From Maylandia zebra (taxonomy: Eukaryota; Chordata; Actinopteri; Cichliformes; Cichlidae): a stretch of 64,000 nt of DNA. Within the stretch, counting starts at the first letter, position 1. The number at the start of each line of letters is the position of its first letter. The stretch is from assembly GCF_041146795.1 (NCBI RefSeq), contig NC_135170.1, forward strand, positions 31,669,533 to 31,733,532, written 5' to 3'. Both the position numbers and the translations under genes were made by a program. The notes under the pieces were generated by a model that ran no database searches, had not been told where the DNA came from, and saw nothing but the letters and a program-made list of their open reading frames with translations. This document shows, one piece after another, positions 48,597 to 60,100 of the stretch.

Positions 48597-50412
48597 ATGG
48601 ATGTCAGTGAATGTGTTTTATCGGCAGGCAGGGCCGTGCTGGACATGGTGGAACGGGAGTGGCAGCCTCTGTCTGCGGGCGAGCTGGAGCACAGGCTGGA
48701 CCAGGCGGTGGAAGAGATCCTGGAGTCACAGCTCCTGGCAAAACTGGAAAAGCAGTCCCATCGTCGTCCTCCTCCTACCAATACTATTTACGTACAGTTA
48801 CTACAGAATCAGGTGGGGCCCCAAGTTTTACACACAGCAACAACATCCAGTCCGTCCGAGCAGGAGGAAGAGAAAGAGGAGGAGGCTGCAGAGTCCCAGG
48901 AGCAGGTTGATACTGTGGATAATCCAGCGATCAAGGTAGTTTTGTGGCTTTAGTTTTCCTCTGAGAAAGCGTTTTACAGTTTTCAACTACTATTAAAAAC
49001 AATAGTGACAATTTTTGGCCAGTTTTTTTAATTTTCAAACTCAAATTTAACATGATATTCAAAAATCAATTAAAAAGAATTTGAACCTGAATATGAGATA
49101 AACTAAGGAATTTCTAAAGTGTACCAATCATGTATAACAATGCCTTTAATCAAATTATAAGCTCTGCATTTCATATGTTTGTCATTACTCCTTAATCTTA
49201 TAACTTTTTGCTGGATTCATTTGTTTTATCTCACCAAAAAAAGTGGAAAATTCATCTTTTTCTTTGAGATGTGGCTGACATCCCAGTAGAAAACCAGAAA
49301 CTCTGCATGATCCGGAAGGAGAATAAAGTGGATACATGCCTATTAAATACTGTTGTATTTTGTTTGTGTCTCTGTGTTTCACCAGTACATTTCAGACCTA
49401 CTTCAAAGCTCCAAATCAAGGACACGAATGGCTGGACGGGCTCGCTTATCAATGTCCCACACTGTCCTCCTGTCTCTCACACTGCTGTCCGAGCGAGTCA
49501 GTTACCGCACTGTGTCCCGCCGCTTCCAGCTGGAGAAGGGAAACATCCACAGGATCTTCTTCTCTTTCTGCCAGCGCATAAACATGCTGGAAGAGAGGCA
49601 CATCAAATGGCCAGCTGGTGTGTTAATTTGTTGGGTCATTAATCATATGTGGGCAAATTATGATGATGATAATATTTTCTCTCTGTTCTTCAGGGAAAGA
49701 GGCTGTAGAGGCACTTTTCCCATTCTCCAATCTAATTGGAAAAAAGGAAGTAGAAGGAGGACAAGGTGTTCCTCAGGTTCTGGGAGTGTTGGGACACACC
49801 CGGATCCCTATTCGCCTGCCTATAGGGAAACATGATGTGGAGAGCACCATACCTGAGGTGAAGAGAATGAAGATGGAGGCCCCTCCTGACTCTTGGTTAA
49901 ACCTTGAGCTTGTGTGTGACATTAGAGGCCGGTTCTTGCACTGCAGAATCAGTAAAGGATCTCATGTGGACAGAGGTCGTGCTCTAAGAGACAAACTCAA
50001 ACAGAACCCTGACCTAATGCCTTCCAGCTCCTGCCTTGTGGCCAGAGCTGGCTACCCACTTACTGATCAGATTTTTACCCCGTACACAGGAAGTCACGGA
50101 CCAAGAGAGGCGCTCTTTAACAAGACGCTGGAGGAGCATTTTCAGATCCTAGATCAGGCCATTGCCGATCTGAGAGCCAGGTTTCGGAGGCTCACGTATC
50201 TGGATATTGGAAACTATGACCGAGCCAGAGCTGTTGTGCTGACTGCCTGTGTGTTGCATAATGTGTTTCTGGACCTAGGACAGGCGGTTCAAGGAGAGAA
50301 GGAGGAAGCCACACCCCAAGATGAAGAGGGGGAGGCGGATGACGAGGGTGTATGCAGACGTGACTCCATTACAGATTTTCTGTTTAAAAGCTTTAATCAT
50401 GGAAACGCGTGA
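48597..50412 (+). CDS. HARBI1-like domesticated Harbinger transposase without catalytic triad
   Basis: Three coding exons, 48597-48935, 49386-49617 and 49694-50412, give 429 residues. A helix-turn-helix-like part reads VSYRTVSRRFQLEKGNIHRI (near residue 145-165), as in PIF/Harbinger transposases. The DDE_Tnp_4-like core follows: VLGHTRIPI where active enzymes have (A/V)-I-D-G/C-T/M-H, LVCDIRGRFLH as the second strand, VARAGYPLTDQIFTPY where enzymes have GDSGYPL, and LDQAIADLRARFRRL where enzymes have VERAFGxLKxRFR. Thus all three predicted catalytic acidic residues are changed (D to G, D to R, E to D). The frame is open and spliced, and an AATAAA at 50428-50433 gives a 15-base gap after the stop. 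It is best read as a host gene derived from a transposase and probably without nuclease activity. N-terminal residues 1-113 are unique, with a Glu-rich stretch. Confidence 0.8.
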
Positions 50413-51948
50413 ACATTTCAATTTGTTAATAAACTTCAGTTGTGCTCGTGATCCTGGCATGTTGCATTCATTAACATTTGAAGGTAGTGACTGAACCCCT
50501 AAAAATCAACAGCAAAGGTTTCCCTGAGGTCATAGAGCGAGAGCGGTGAAGGGATCTCTGTGGGAAAATGGGCCTCCCTCGCTCTGAGACTTCAGTAAAC
50601 ACATTCCAGGTTAAATTGAACACAGCATTAAATTTATTATGTAAATCACTGTCAATATTAAGAGTCAAAAGAGGATCATCCAAGATGTGCTCATTAGGTA
50701 ACAACTTGTCAAGCTCTTCACTAACCAGAAGGTGACACCAATGTTTATATATTTTTTTAATACACGCTGTAGTGTATGCAAGGCCGGGATGGTCCATTTG
50801 GTAAAGTAAATCTGTTGGGCATCTTTATTGGCCTTTAGACAATAATTCTGATGGCAAAAGAACCAAATGGGACAGGCGGGAAAAAAAAGGAATGGCACTG
50901 TGTGTAAAAATCTGGCAAGTCAAATATGTGGATCTACTGCGGTGACCCTTTGTGAATAAAGGAGCAGCTGAAAGAAGATTACTCTTAATCCTTGACAAAG
51001 TTAGTTATAAGTAAATTCTTCTCTGTGTTCAAATCAGGCACCTGGTAGACAGGAAGACCTAAAAAAGAGCCTAAATTTAAAGTTTAGAAACCACAATAGC
51101 ATGAAATGTGTTCTGTCATGAAAGTATCGTCACATTATATGTCGCAAAGCGCTGTCCCATTTCTACTTTCCTCAGTTAGAGCCCTTGCAGTCTCACACAC
51201 TCAGTCACCTATGAGGTGTTTAGGTCTTCTCCCCCTGCATATTTCACCTCTAGCTTGAGCAAGTTGTCATATTAGAGTAGTAATAAGAAGATGCACGGGG
51301 GTAACTTCCAGTATTTTTTGTACCATTCTCTAAGGTAATAGACAGCCAGAGCCTGTTTCTGTGCTAATGCTCACACTGCATTATTGCTACTTATGCTAAT
51401 AATTTGTTTTAAAACTAAATAACTATATGTGCTGGAAAGATTTGCAGGAAGCTTTCAGCATAAAAAACACACAACAGAGACAGAGTTATAAACAAAGAGT
51501 ATCTTATTAATACTTTAACATTTATACCAGTATCTTCATTAATCCCATTACTGAAATCTGTATTGTATTTGACTGCTTTTGGCCCGGCAATGGTTACTTT
51601 ATTTACGTACAGTTTATTTTCGTACAGTTCTTTAACAGATGGGGGTGGATTCCCCATTTGTGTGTACTCTTCAACTTCATCCAAGTTTTCTATTTTGGTA
51701 TAAAAATAAAAGATTCTTACATTATTTTGAGCACCAGGAGGAAAAAAGAGACAGGTTTAAAGAGAACTGTAATCTGCCTGCTGTGTTAAAGGTGAGTCTG
51801 GCCTCATACTGTACACCTGCTAATCCAAGCTACTCTGTAAACTGTAACGGTAAAAATGTGAAAAAGTCTACAAACATTAGACATTGCAAACGAGCTGTTC
51901 TTCTCATGCAGTGTTGGAAGGTCTTGGTAATTTCGCGTTTCCTCTCTC
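50413..51948. other. Spacer between the convergent HARBI1-like and Myb-like genes
   Basis: Contains the polyadenylation signal of the plus-strand gene (50428-50433) and, for the minus-strand gene, TTTATT at 51613-51618 (AATAAA on the minus strand). An 89-codon minus-strand open frame at 51415-51684 has no recognised homology. Otherwise AT-rich; no transposon terminal repeats could be identified by eye. Confidence 0.5.
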
Positions 51949-53220
51949 CTAATGTCCATCCTTTGAAGTCTGTGTGCCGTTCTTCTGAGCCAGGCTGGAG
52001 ATGGCTTGGGCCAGGTTGTTGATGGCCTCAATTTTTCGCTCCTCCAGTGCTTTCTGCTGCGCCCACATGTTCATCTTCCTCTCCTGCAGCTCCATGTACA
52101 GCTGCAGGACATCCTGCGGAGGCCTGGTGAGGCAGGGAGCAGCTGTTGCAGGAGGCGTAGGGAGGATAGGGGTAAACCTCTTGCTCGCTATAGCTTTTCC
52201 TACTTTGGTCCCGCTGAGTTTGGCCCTGCGCTGGGCTTCGATCTCCTCCCTGCTCTTACCCAGGACTTCGTGCATAGCTTTAAAGAACTCCCAGTGGACG
52301 CTGGTCACTCCCAACCTCTTGGCCCTCTCTGCGTTTTTTCTGTATGTGGCCAGCATGTTTCTCCACTTGAGATCACATTCATACGCCTTCACAGTGACAT
52401 CAGTGACCTCTGACTCCCTCAATTTGGCATTGACCTTCTCTGCAACCATTTCCCAGAGTTTCTTTTTCTTGCACACTGGCTGGTCAAAGGCCTGATCCAT
52501 TTCAAGCCGGGTATTGACTAGATGCCATGTAGCCTGAACTGTCCAGATAAATTCTAGGAGTGAAAAAAGGTAGATGATCAGATCGACTGCTTTTTTTTGG
52601 AGTTATTAAAGACAATGCCTTGGTCTACAGTACAGTTTTTCTTAAAATGCTGAACATCATGAGTACAACTACAACTGCAATACAACTACAATTAAGTTTT
52701 TCTGCGTTATGGTATACTGCACTATATTTTGGATGCATATCTTGTTCTTGATCTATATTTTAAAGCTATAGTCACATATTAAGTTTAAAAATATAAATAA
52801 AACTATTCCAATAATAATACTAATAAAACCAACCATAAAATAATGTACCGGTATATGATTTTGTATTAAGTACTACATCAAGTACTTTTATTGTAGGTAC
52901 TTTGTATGCTTAACTTTTACTTAACTGAAAGGGTGTGTAAATGCATATTTAGCTACATTGCAAAGCAGTTTTTATTGAATACAAATTTTGTGCAGTGCTA
53001 CTTTTAATGCAATAAACCAGGTTGTTGTTGTTCTTGCCCCCCCCCCCCCCCCCATTCTCATTCTCCACCCCACCCCATACAAAAAAAGAAAAAAAAATCC
53101 TGGAAACGTTCCTGCTGAGTACTAACCTGCTTTTGTTTTATCCGTATCCACACTGGACACGACCGTTTCCTTTCCTTCCACTTCGGAGTTTTGAATCACA
53201 ATTGTCTCGATTACCTCCAT
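51949..53220 (-). CDS. Myb/SANT-like DNA-binding protein, Harbinger partner type
   Basis: Two coding exons on the minus strand, 53220-53127 and 52553-51949, give 232 residues. After an acidic N-terminus (MEVIETIVIQNSEVEG), a Myb/SANT-like trihelix domain spans about residues 32-115: FIWTVQATWHLVNTRLEMDQ, then KKKLWEMVAEKVN, then VKAYECDLKWRNMLATYRKN, showing the spaced tryptophans of the family. A proline-rich linker (FTPILPTPPATAAP) and a C-terminal helical segment (LQLYMELQERKMNMWAQQKA onward) that may dimerise follow. This architecture is that of the second, Myb-like protein of Harbinger transposons and of NAIF1, which binds HARBI1 in vertebrates. It is convergent with the HARBI1-like gene, 1.5 kb away. 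Its promoter faces armc5. The intron contains an 18-base poly(C) run at 53037-53054. Confidence 0.75.
53037..53054. repeat. Poly(C) tract in the Myb-like gene intron
   Basis: Eighteen consecutive C residues on the plus strand (G-run on the coding strand), about 70 bases into the intron beyond the donor of exon 1. Simple homopolymer, likely unstable in length. Confidence 0.95.
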
Positions 53221-53371
53221 CTTATTAAAAGCACAACCATTACAGTTAAAGTTGTTTTTTTTAATTTACTAGCGGTGTATCTATCGCGGAATTTAACAAC
53301 ATCCAAGAGTCACCGATGCCCTCTCTCGCGTCGAGAAAGACGATGACTATAACAACGTCGCTTGGTAGCTT

Positions 53372-53570
53372 GGAAATTGTAGTTCATTTTGGTTATTACG
53401 CCTATTCTTTTTAGTATTCTGGACTAGCGGATGAACTACAATCCCTAAACTCTTTGACTCTTTTAACGTAGGTTACGATTTGTCGCGATCATGGGGGGTG
53501 TAGTTTTTCAAAAGGATGGTTCGCATAAGAGGAACTGGGCGCTATCAAATTCGAACTACACGTCCCAGAG
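53372..53570. promoter_or_regulatory. Shared promoter region with ZNF143/THAP11-type ACTACA motifs
   Basis: Four ACTACA cores followed by C-rich text lie within 200 bases between the divergent Myb-like gene and armc5. On the plus strand: actacaatccc at 53435-53445 and actacacgtcccagag at 53555-53570. On the minus strand: ACTACAATTTCC at 53383-53372 and ACTACACCCCC near 53503-53493. The consensus of the SBS element bound by ZNF143 and THAP11 is ACTACAATTCCCAG. The second plus-strand site fits best. Binding is inferred from the motif alone. Confidence 0.6.
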
Positions 53571-54144
53571 TATTTTTAACCGACCCACCTCTTCACTCCC
53601 TGCTCCCTCCCTCGGCCGACCCTGTTTTGTTGTTTGGCTAAAGATGGCGTTAGCGGCTAACCCACTCGATTGCAGTTTGTTTCACAAAAATTATTCGGCC
53701 AGTGGTAACAAAACATTGATAAAATAGAGATTTAATTCGTCATTTTGTGTGTAAAAAATATATTACACCGAGAAAATACACGTCCACTTGGTCGATTAAC
53801 GTTTGCTTGGCCTTCTTACGATATAGGCCAGTTTTAAAGGGAGCGGACCGAAGCCGTCGGAACTCCATATCCCGTCGGGGAGTGCGGCGTCAGGCGGTAA
53901 CACTTTCCTTTTTCATGCTGGTATCTGTAGTTCTTACCACACAAGTCTCTTTTTTCCGGAAACTTTAAAGACAATGAACTAAACCAAGAGTTGAGTATAT
54001 CTAAGTGGAAAGGACATGGTATATAATTTCTCGGTGTTTTACTGGAAACGTCCAGTGATGCCTCGCGGCGCCTGTGATATTTGTTTTAATTGAGGAGGAC
54101 AAATTAAAAATAAGTACACCTGTTACCTGGAAATCCGGGGGGCC
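53571..54144. other. armc5 5' flank and 5' UTR
   Basis: Moderately GC-rich sequence upstream of the armc5 ATG with short open frames but no recognised protein. An 'aagatggcgttagcgg' at 53641 resembles a YY1-type AAGATGGCGGC core, which often lies close to a transcription start; armc5 transcription may begin nearby. Confidence 0.4.
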
Positions 54145-57100
54145 ATGGCTGCAGAATGTGACAGAAAAAACCCGAGAACACCTTCCAGGGAAGGACAACC
54201 ATCACCAGAGTCTTCTTTGACCTGGTGCTTGACTCACATCTCCAAATCTGGATCGGGGTCTGAGCGTCAGGGACAGTCAGGCTCAGGCGGTGCCAGAGAA
54301 ACGGACAAGAGGTCCAAAGTCTCCCAGTGGCGAGCGCTTGTTGCTATTAGGACGCAGCACATCAAGGGCGGCAAGGCTGGCATTGCCAGATTCAGAGGTC
54401 AGGGTGGTCTCCGGCACCTGTTGGATCTGATTAAACACCCAGAGTGCTCGAGGAAAACTCTGGATCTCGCTCTTAGCATCCTGGGCAACTGCTGCACTGA
54501 GCTGGAGACACGAATAGAGGTGAGACAAGAAATAATAGATGAGTTTGTTTATTAAAGTCACTAACTTTTAAAATGTTTTCCTACTTTCCTACAATATCAG
54601 GTGCGTAAACTTGATGGGATAAATATTGTAGGTAAGTGGTGATTTATTGTTATACTATATATTATACTTTTTAAATTTAAGCAATCTTTATCATAACTTA
54701 TATCTGAAAAATGCCTGTTGTAGTGGACATCCTTAAGAAAAATGTGTCACTGGAAACAGTCCTGAACCGAGCAGCCCGCGCTTTAGGGAACTTGGCCATG
54801 GATCCAGAAAGCTCTGCACTCATCCACTCTGCAGGTATGTCTGACCTGCTTCTGTGTGTCACATCCACCTTTGTAGCTGACAGCATTTAAAATGAGCTTG
54901 AAAGCTTCCAAATGGGCTTTTTTAGTTGTAGATATATTAAAATAATAATAATAATAAGTGCTGTAACAGACAGGCAAAAGTAGAGTGCTCAAAGGGCAGA
55001 TTTAAAGTCGATCATTAAGGTCAAACAGGGGAAAGAAGACAAACAAAAAAACTGAAAGCTGATAACCAGACAGTACAAAGATATCACATGTAATGCCATC
55101 ACATAAAAGCAAGTCTATCAAAATGTGTTTTCTTTGACCTGTGAATCTATATAATTTCTCCTCTGATTATAAATCGTTCTTATTATCACACAGGTGGTGT
55201 TCCTCTTCTCCTTCTCTGCGTGTCTCTTTCATCTGCACCGTCCTCCCCCACAGCTGCTCCACCCAAAGATGCCTGTCCCAAACTTGAGTGTGCTCAGTCT
55301 GCTACTCGAGCCCTTCTCTACCTCTGTGATACGCCTTCTAATCGCCTTTCATTGCTCACCCAAGGGACCCTATCTGCGCTCACCCCTCTTATTGCACCAG
55401 AGTATCCCCAGGGGTTGAGGCGAGCAGCTCTCAGGACTCTCCATGAGCTCACCCGGGGCTGTGGTGTTGAATGTGCCAGGGAGGTGTCTCGTTCCGGGGT
55501 CCTCGCTCAGCTGGGTGTCATGGTGACAGGAGAGTCTGGTAAACCCTTTGAAGAGTTGGCACTGAAAACATTAGCCAATATGTGCTCTCAGGGTTGCCTA
55601 CGCCCTCTCGTGGGGTCACTGGGAGTCATCCAGAAGTTCACAGAGGAGGTTAAAAGGGACCCACTGAAGTCAGGACTCTTCCTCAAGGCTCTGTGCTTGT
55701 GCTGCAAAGAGGCCGTGAACCGGGCCAAGGTGAAAGAGAGCGGCGGACTGGAGGTACTGATTGGCTTTTTGTCGGCTCATCAGAGTCATCCTCTTTCCCG
55801 TCTCGCTCTTATGGCCTGTGTAGACTTTGTTTTTGATGAATCTGCCATGGAGCAGCTGCAGGAGTTGGGGCTGGTTCCTCTTCTTGTTGCACGGCTAGTT
55901 GAGCTCACCAGAGGAGAGGAGCCATTGACTGAGAAGATGGACGTGAGCCTCTCCTCTAGTACGTCTCCCACCGAGCTCCTGTCTTCATTATGTTTTGATT
56001 CCTTTGATTTTCCTCCTCCCGAGGGACACAAAAAGGAAGAATCTGGTAGGGAGCAGGGCTCATCCAGCTTTTTAAGTCTCAGGTATGGAAAAAGGAAATT
56101 TATTTTTTAAAATTTAGTTTTCCCAATCCACTGTTTTCTTCTGTTTGATATTGTTTACAATTTCATTCCTTTCTCCAGGTCCTGGTTGGTGTCTGAGGGT
56201 TTGATAGCTTCTGAAGGGGACCTTCTAGATTCTTCTAATGTTGATGGAGAATGGGGGAGTCTTCAGATCCCGCCATCTTCATCACCTCAAACCCCTTCCT
56301 CAAACCCATATTCTAGTTCCTCTCTTAAAAACTCTTCTTCACCCAACTCAGCTATTTCTTCTGCTTCTAAAAAAGCACCTCACTCTTCGCCTTTGTCTTC
56401 ATCATCATCAAAAGTCACCAATCTGCCTCCCTCCAATACGCTCTCACCACAAACCCAGCCTAGTTCCTCCACCATCTCCTCTCCCACTAAAACAAGCCAA
56501 ACCCCCGTTTCTCCATCCAAGTTTTCATCCCCACTCAGACGCAGGCCGCGGGCTCAATCAACAACGTCTTTGACTAAAGTCACACTTGAGACTCCTCCAT
56601 CTGTGCCTCGCGCATTAGCTTTCCATCACCCTTACCACCCCGAACCCTGGACGCCAGAGTCACCCATCCTGCTGCTGCTGTCGCGCTTCTCCCACGCCAC
56701 CGATCCAAGTGCTGCTCTGGTCAGCTCAGGCGTCATGTCCGGCTTGCTCTTTTACCTTACCCAGCGTGAGGATCCCAGCAGCAAGTGCTTCCGCATGCTT
56801 TGCCGGCTGAGCTGCAACCCGAACTGTTTGCAGTCGCTTCTCCGAACGGGTTCTGTAGCGCTCATTCGCCACCATCTCTGCCAGAGAGAAGAAGGATTTG
56901 AAGGAGGAGACAGGCAGACGGACAGAGTGAAAGCCAAAGTTAAACAGCTTGGTGAGATGAACACAGTCATGTTAAAATAAGTGAAACCTTATACAAGATT
57001 TAAATAATGCACACATAAGTAATTAAATATGCTCACAGGGTAGAGGTGCAGTGTTAGTCTTTTACATTTAAAATCTGCTTATTTTGCTTTATTGGAATCA

Positions 57101-60100
57101 TTTTTATTTGAACTGAGAAAGCCAGGCTACAAGTGAAATGACTCCTAACAAGTAACCCTGAACTTTACACGGATACACTGAAAATTCAACTAATTCAATT
57201 GCTGCTTGGTCACATTTGGTTAACTACAGGGACGATATTGATTCGCTGTTGATCAGAATTTATCTCAGGAACCGTCTTTTGTTCGATCAAATATAATATC
57301 TGGTCTTTTTGTTTTTTTATGTAAGACTAAAGAGTTTATAATTGTGTGCTGACTTTGCAGGTGTGGCCCTTCTGAATAACCTGCGTGTCCAGTGTGAGTC
57401 TGGATTTGGCTCTGGGGTTCTTGCACATGTGATGCTGTCTGGCTCTGACTCAGATAAGCTGAACTGTGCACTGTCTCTGCCATTAATCAGCAGGTAATTA
57501 TTGGATGTATACTGACAATGTATTCATAAAAAAATACTAAATGTATAACAGTAGGGCTGCAAGGATTTATTGAGTATTTCGAAAAATTCAGTTCTAAAAA
57601 GTTCTCGGCACACATTCTTTGCTTCGACACTTCGTTTAAGGCACGGCCCTGTAGCGGAACATTGTCACCATGGAAACGTGAGCGCTTCTCCCAGACTTGT
57701 GACTTAAAAAACAGACGTGCAATACAAACATATTTAGGAGCAGCATGTGAAAAAAAAAAAACAACTCAGCTCCCAATTTTAAACAAAAACACAGATGACC
57801 CAACAGCAGCAGTGATCATGCTACCACAGTTTAATGGGGAGGTGGAGTCTGTTTACATCCCGCGAAGAGCAAAGAGGCGGCGTCATTACGCGACGGTGAG
57901 CTCAGGTTGATTGAAAGAAAACGTGTTTCTCGTGTCCAAAACAGCAGGCTCTTCATCAAACCAACTCATCAACAAACTGTGATATGAAGAAAAACTATCT
58001 TTGTAGCTGCTCCATTCACCGCCATTTGTTTTACACAGAGAAAAATCTGCAGCAAGCCTCCAGGAGTTGTATTAAAATATGCCGATGAACTGGTAACTTA
58101 GTCTGATACCAGACTAGTTAGATTATACAGCTCGCTGACGGCTGACGGCAGCTGTCCTTTTTTACATGGATGCGAACAGGGGTGAGTCTAAACGGGGGCA
58201 TGGTGTGCACTAGACCATTTATTTCAAAGCTTATGTTACATTGTTCAGATTCAAAGTGAAATAATCTGAAATACTGTCTCAATTAAATTGCGTTAATATT
58301 TAAAAATATACAAATGAAAGCTTTTTTTTCACAAGCCAAAAAAAATGTACATGGGCCAGTAAAACTCTGAGCCACTGACCCGAGGGATCTTAGGTTGGAT
58401 GGTGAATGTTAATGTTCATTATCTACACCATCATAACCTCTTGTGTTCAGCAACACAAAAGCTTTGCATCAATGCACGGGGCAAACTTCAAAATATTCAG
58501 ATATGCTTGCTTCTCTTCGTTGCAGCCACTACATTTTCCTTTTTCCTTACAGACGCAAACTCAGTCATTCACTTGCACACTTTAACACATAAAAACACAT
58601 GTAGAAAAACTCAAAAAGCCTTCTAAGAAGACAGTAAAGATTCATGTTTTATGCCTTAGTTTATTTTGCATATTCATCTTATTTTATTTGACTATACTTG
58701 AGAGTATTTTTTAAAATATATTTTTGCATTTAAGACAATTTTTTAAATTTAAAACGTAAATAAAAAAGGGTTTGTTTTGTTGACGGATAAGACAAAAAAC
58801 ACGGGAACACAATGAGCAGTTTGTTTTAAAAAAAACCTGTATTTTGTTTTCCGCATTACTCATTAATAAGACAAAAATATTTCTACTACTCGATTAATCG
58901 ATGGAATAATTGATAAATTAATCAATTAGTAAAATAATCGATAGCTGCAGCCCCACATAACAGTAATCTGTGATGAATTTTGAAGTAGACCAAATATAGT
59001 GGATTCTATTCTACTTGCATTATATTTCTGAAATATGGAAATCTTCTATCTGAAACAAGCTGTTGTAGTTCTTCAACCTTTACACCAAATATCCTCAGAC
59101 TGCCTGTTTCTTGTAAACAGAAGGCTTGAACAGCAGGCAGGCGGGGCTTCTGTTCTCTTACCTGCGTGCCTGAAACAACTATATTAGAAACTGCCAGACA
59201 TCCTGACATCTTGTAGATCAGATAAAGAAAAGCCTGAAAATAAGCTTACTGTAGTGTGAGGTTTTTGTCTCAGGGATTACTTGTACATATGCTGACCTTA
59301 TTATTTGAAACAATTTCCTTCTTGAATAGGAGTATCCATCATTGTAACAGTGTGTATATGAGAGGGAACAAAGAAGGTCAGAATAGACAATAAACACTCA
59401 CTATTAATGTTTTTACCTTTTCTTTTTCTCGTACAGCAACAAGTCACTGCTGAAGAAACTTCTTCTGGACAGCGGCGGGCTGCTCTTGGCCCTGCGGCCC
59501 CTCAGCTGTGACGACGATGATGGTGCGGACGAAGACCACCCTGCTGAATGTGAAAGACTGCTTTCTGACTTTTTGAATTCTCCACATTCAGGCGTGACCT
59601 CACATCTCCACTCGCTGTACTTCTCTCTCCTGATTGGATGCCTGTCTGCTCTCACAGGTACCATTAAAACCGAGCTCGACAAAAAACATTCAATTTCAGT
59701 TATAAGACAGTCGATCAGTAGCCTTGGTCATTTTTCTCCGCCTCCCTCTAAAAAAGCTCGGCTAGCAGACACATGCCCTTACAGCATCTCTAACTTTGAT
59801 CTGTTCTTGCTGCTGGATGATGGGACCCAGGTCCCAGCCTGCAGGGAGGCTGTAGCTGGGGTTGAGGGCACAGGTGGGGTTGGCTCTGAGTATTTCAGGG
59901 CCCTGTTGAGAGGTGGATTTGGAGAAGCTCAGGGCAATTCAAAAGAAGCTATCCCCATTAAAGATGTCAGCAGAGGTGCATTATTACCAGTGCTACATTA
60001 TCTGCATGGATGTCGCTTTACTAAGGGTGAAGAAACAATTAAGGAAAGGGAGGAAGGAAGGAAGAGTGGACAGTGCCAGATTTTGGACAAATTGGTGCTC

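Noticed and set aside
52001-52495. 164-codon plus-strand frame
   Set aside because: It is the antisense shadow of the Myb-like exon.
57662-57910. 82-codon frame inside the hAT element treated as a gene
   Set aside because: It lies wholly within a non-autonomous transposon and has no transposase core.
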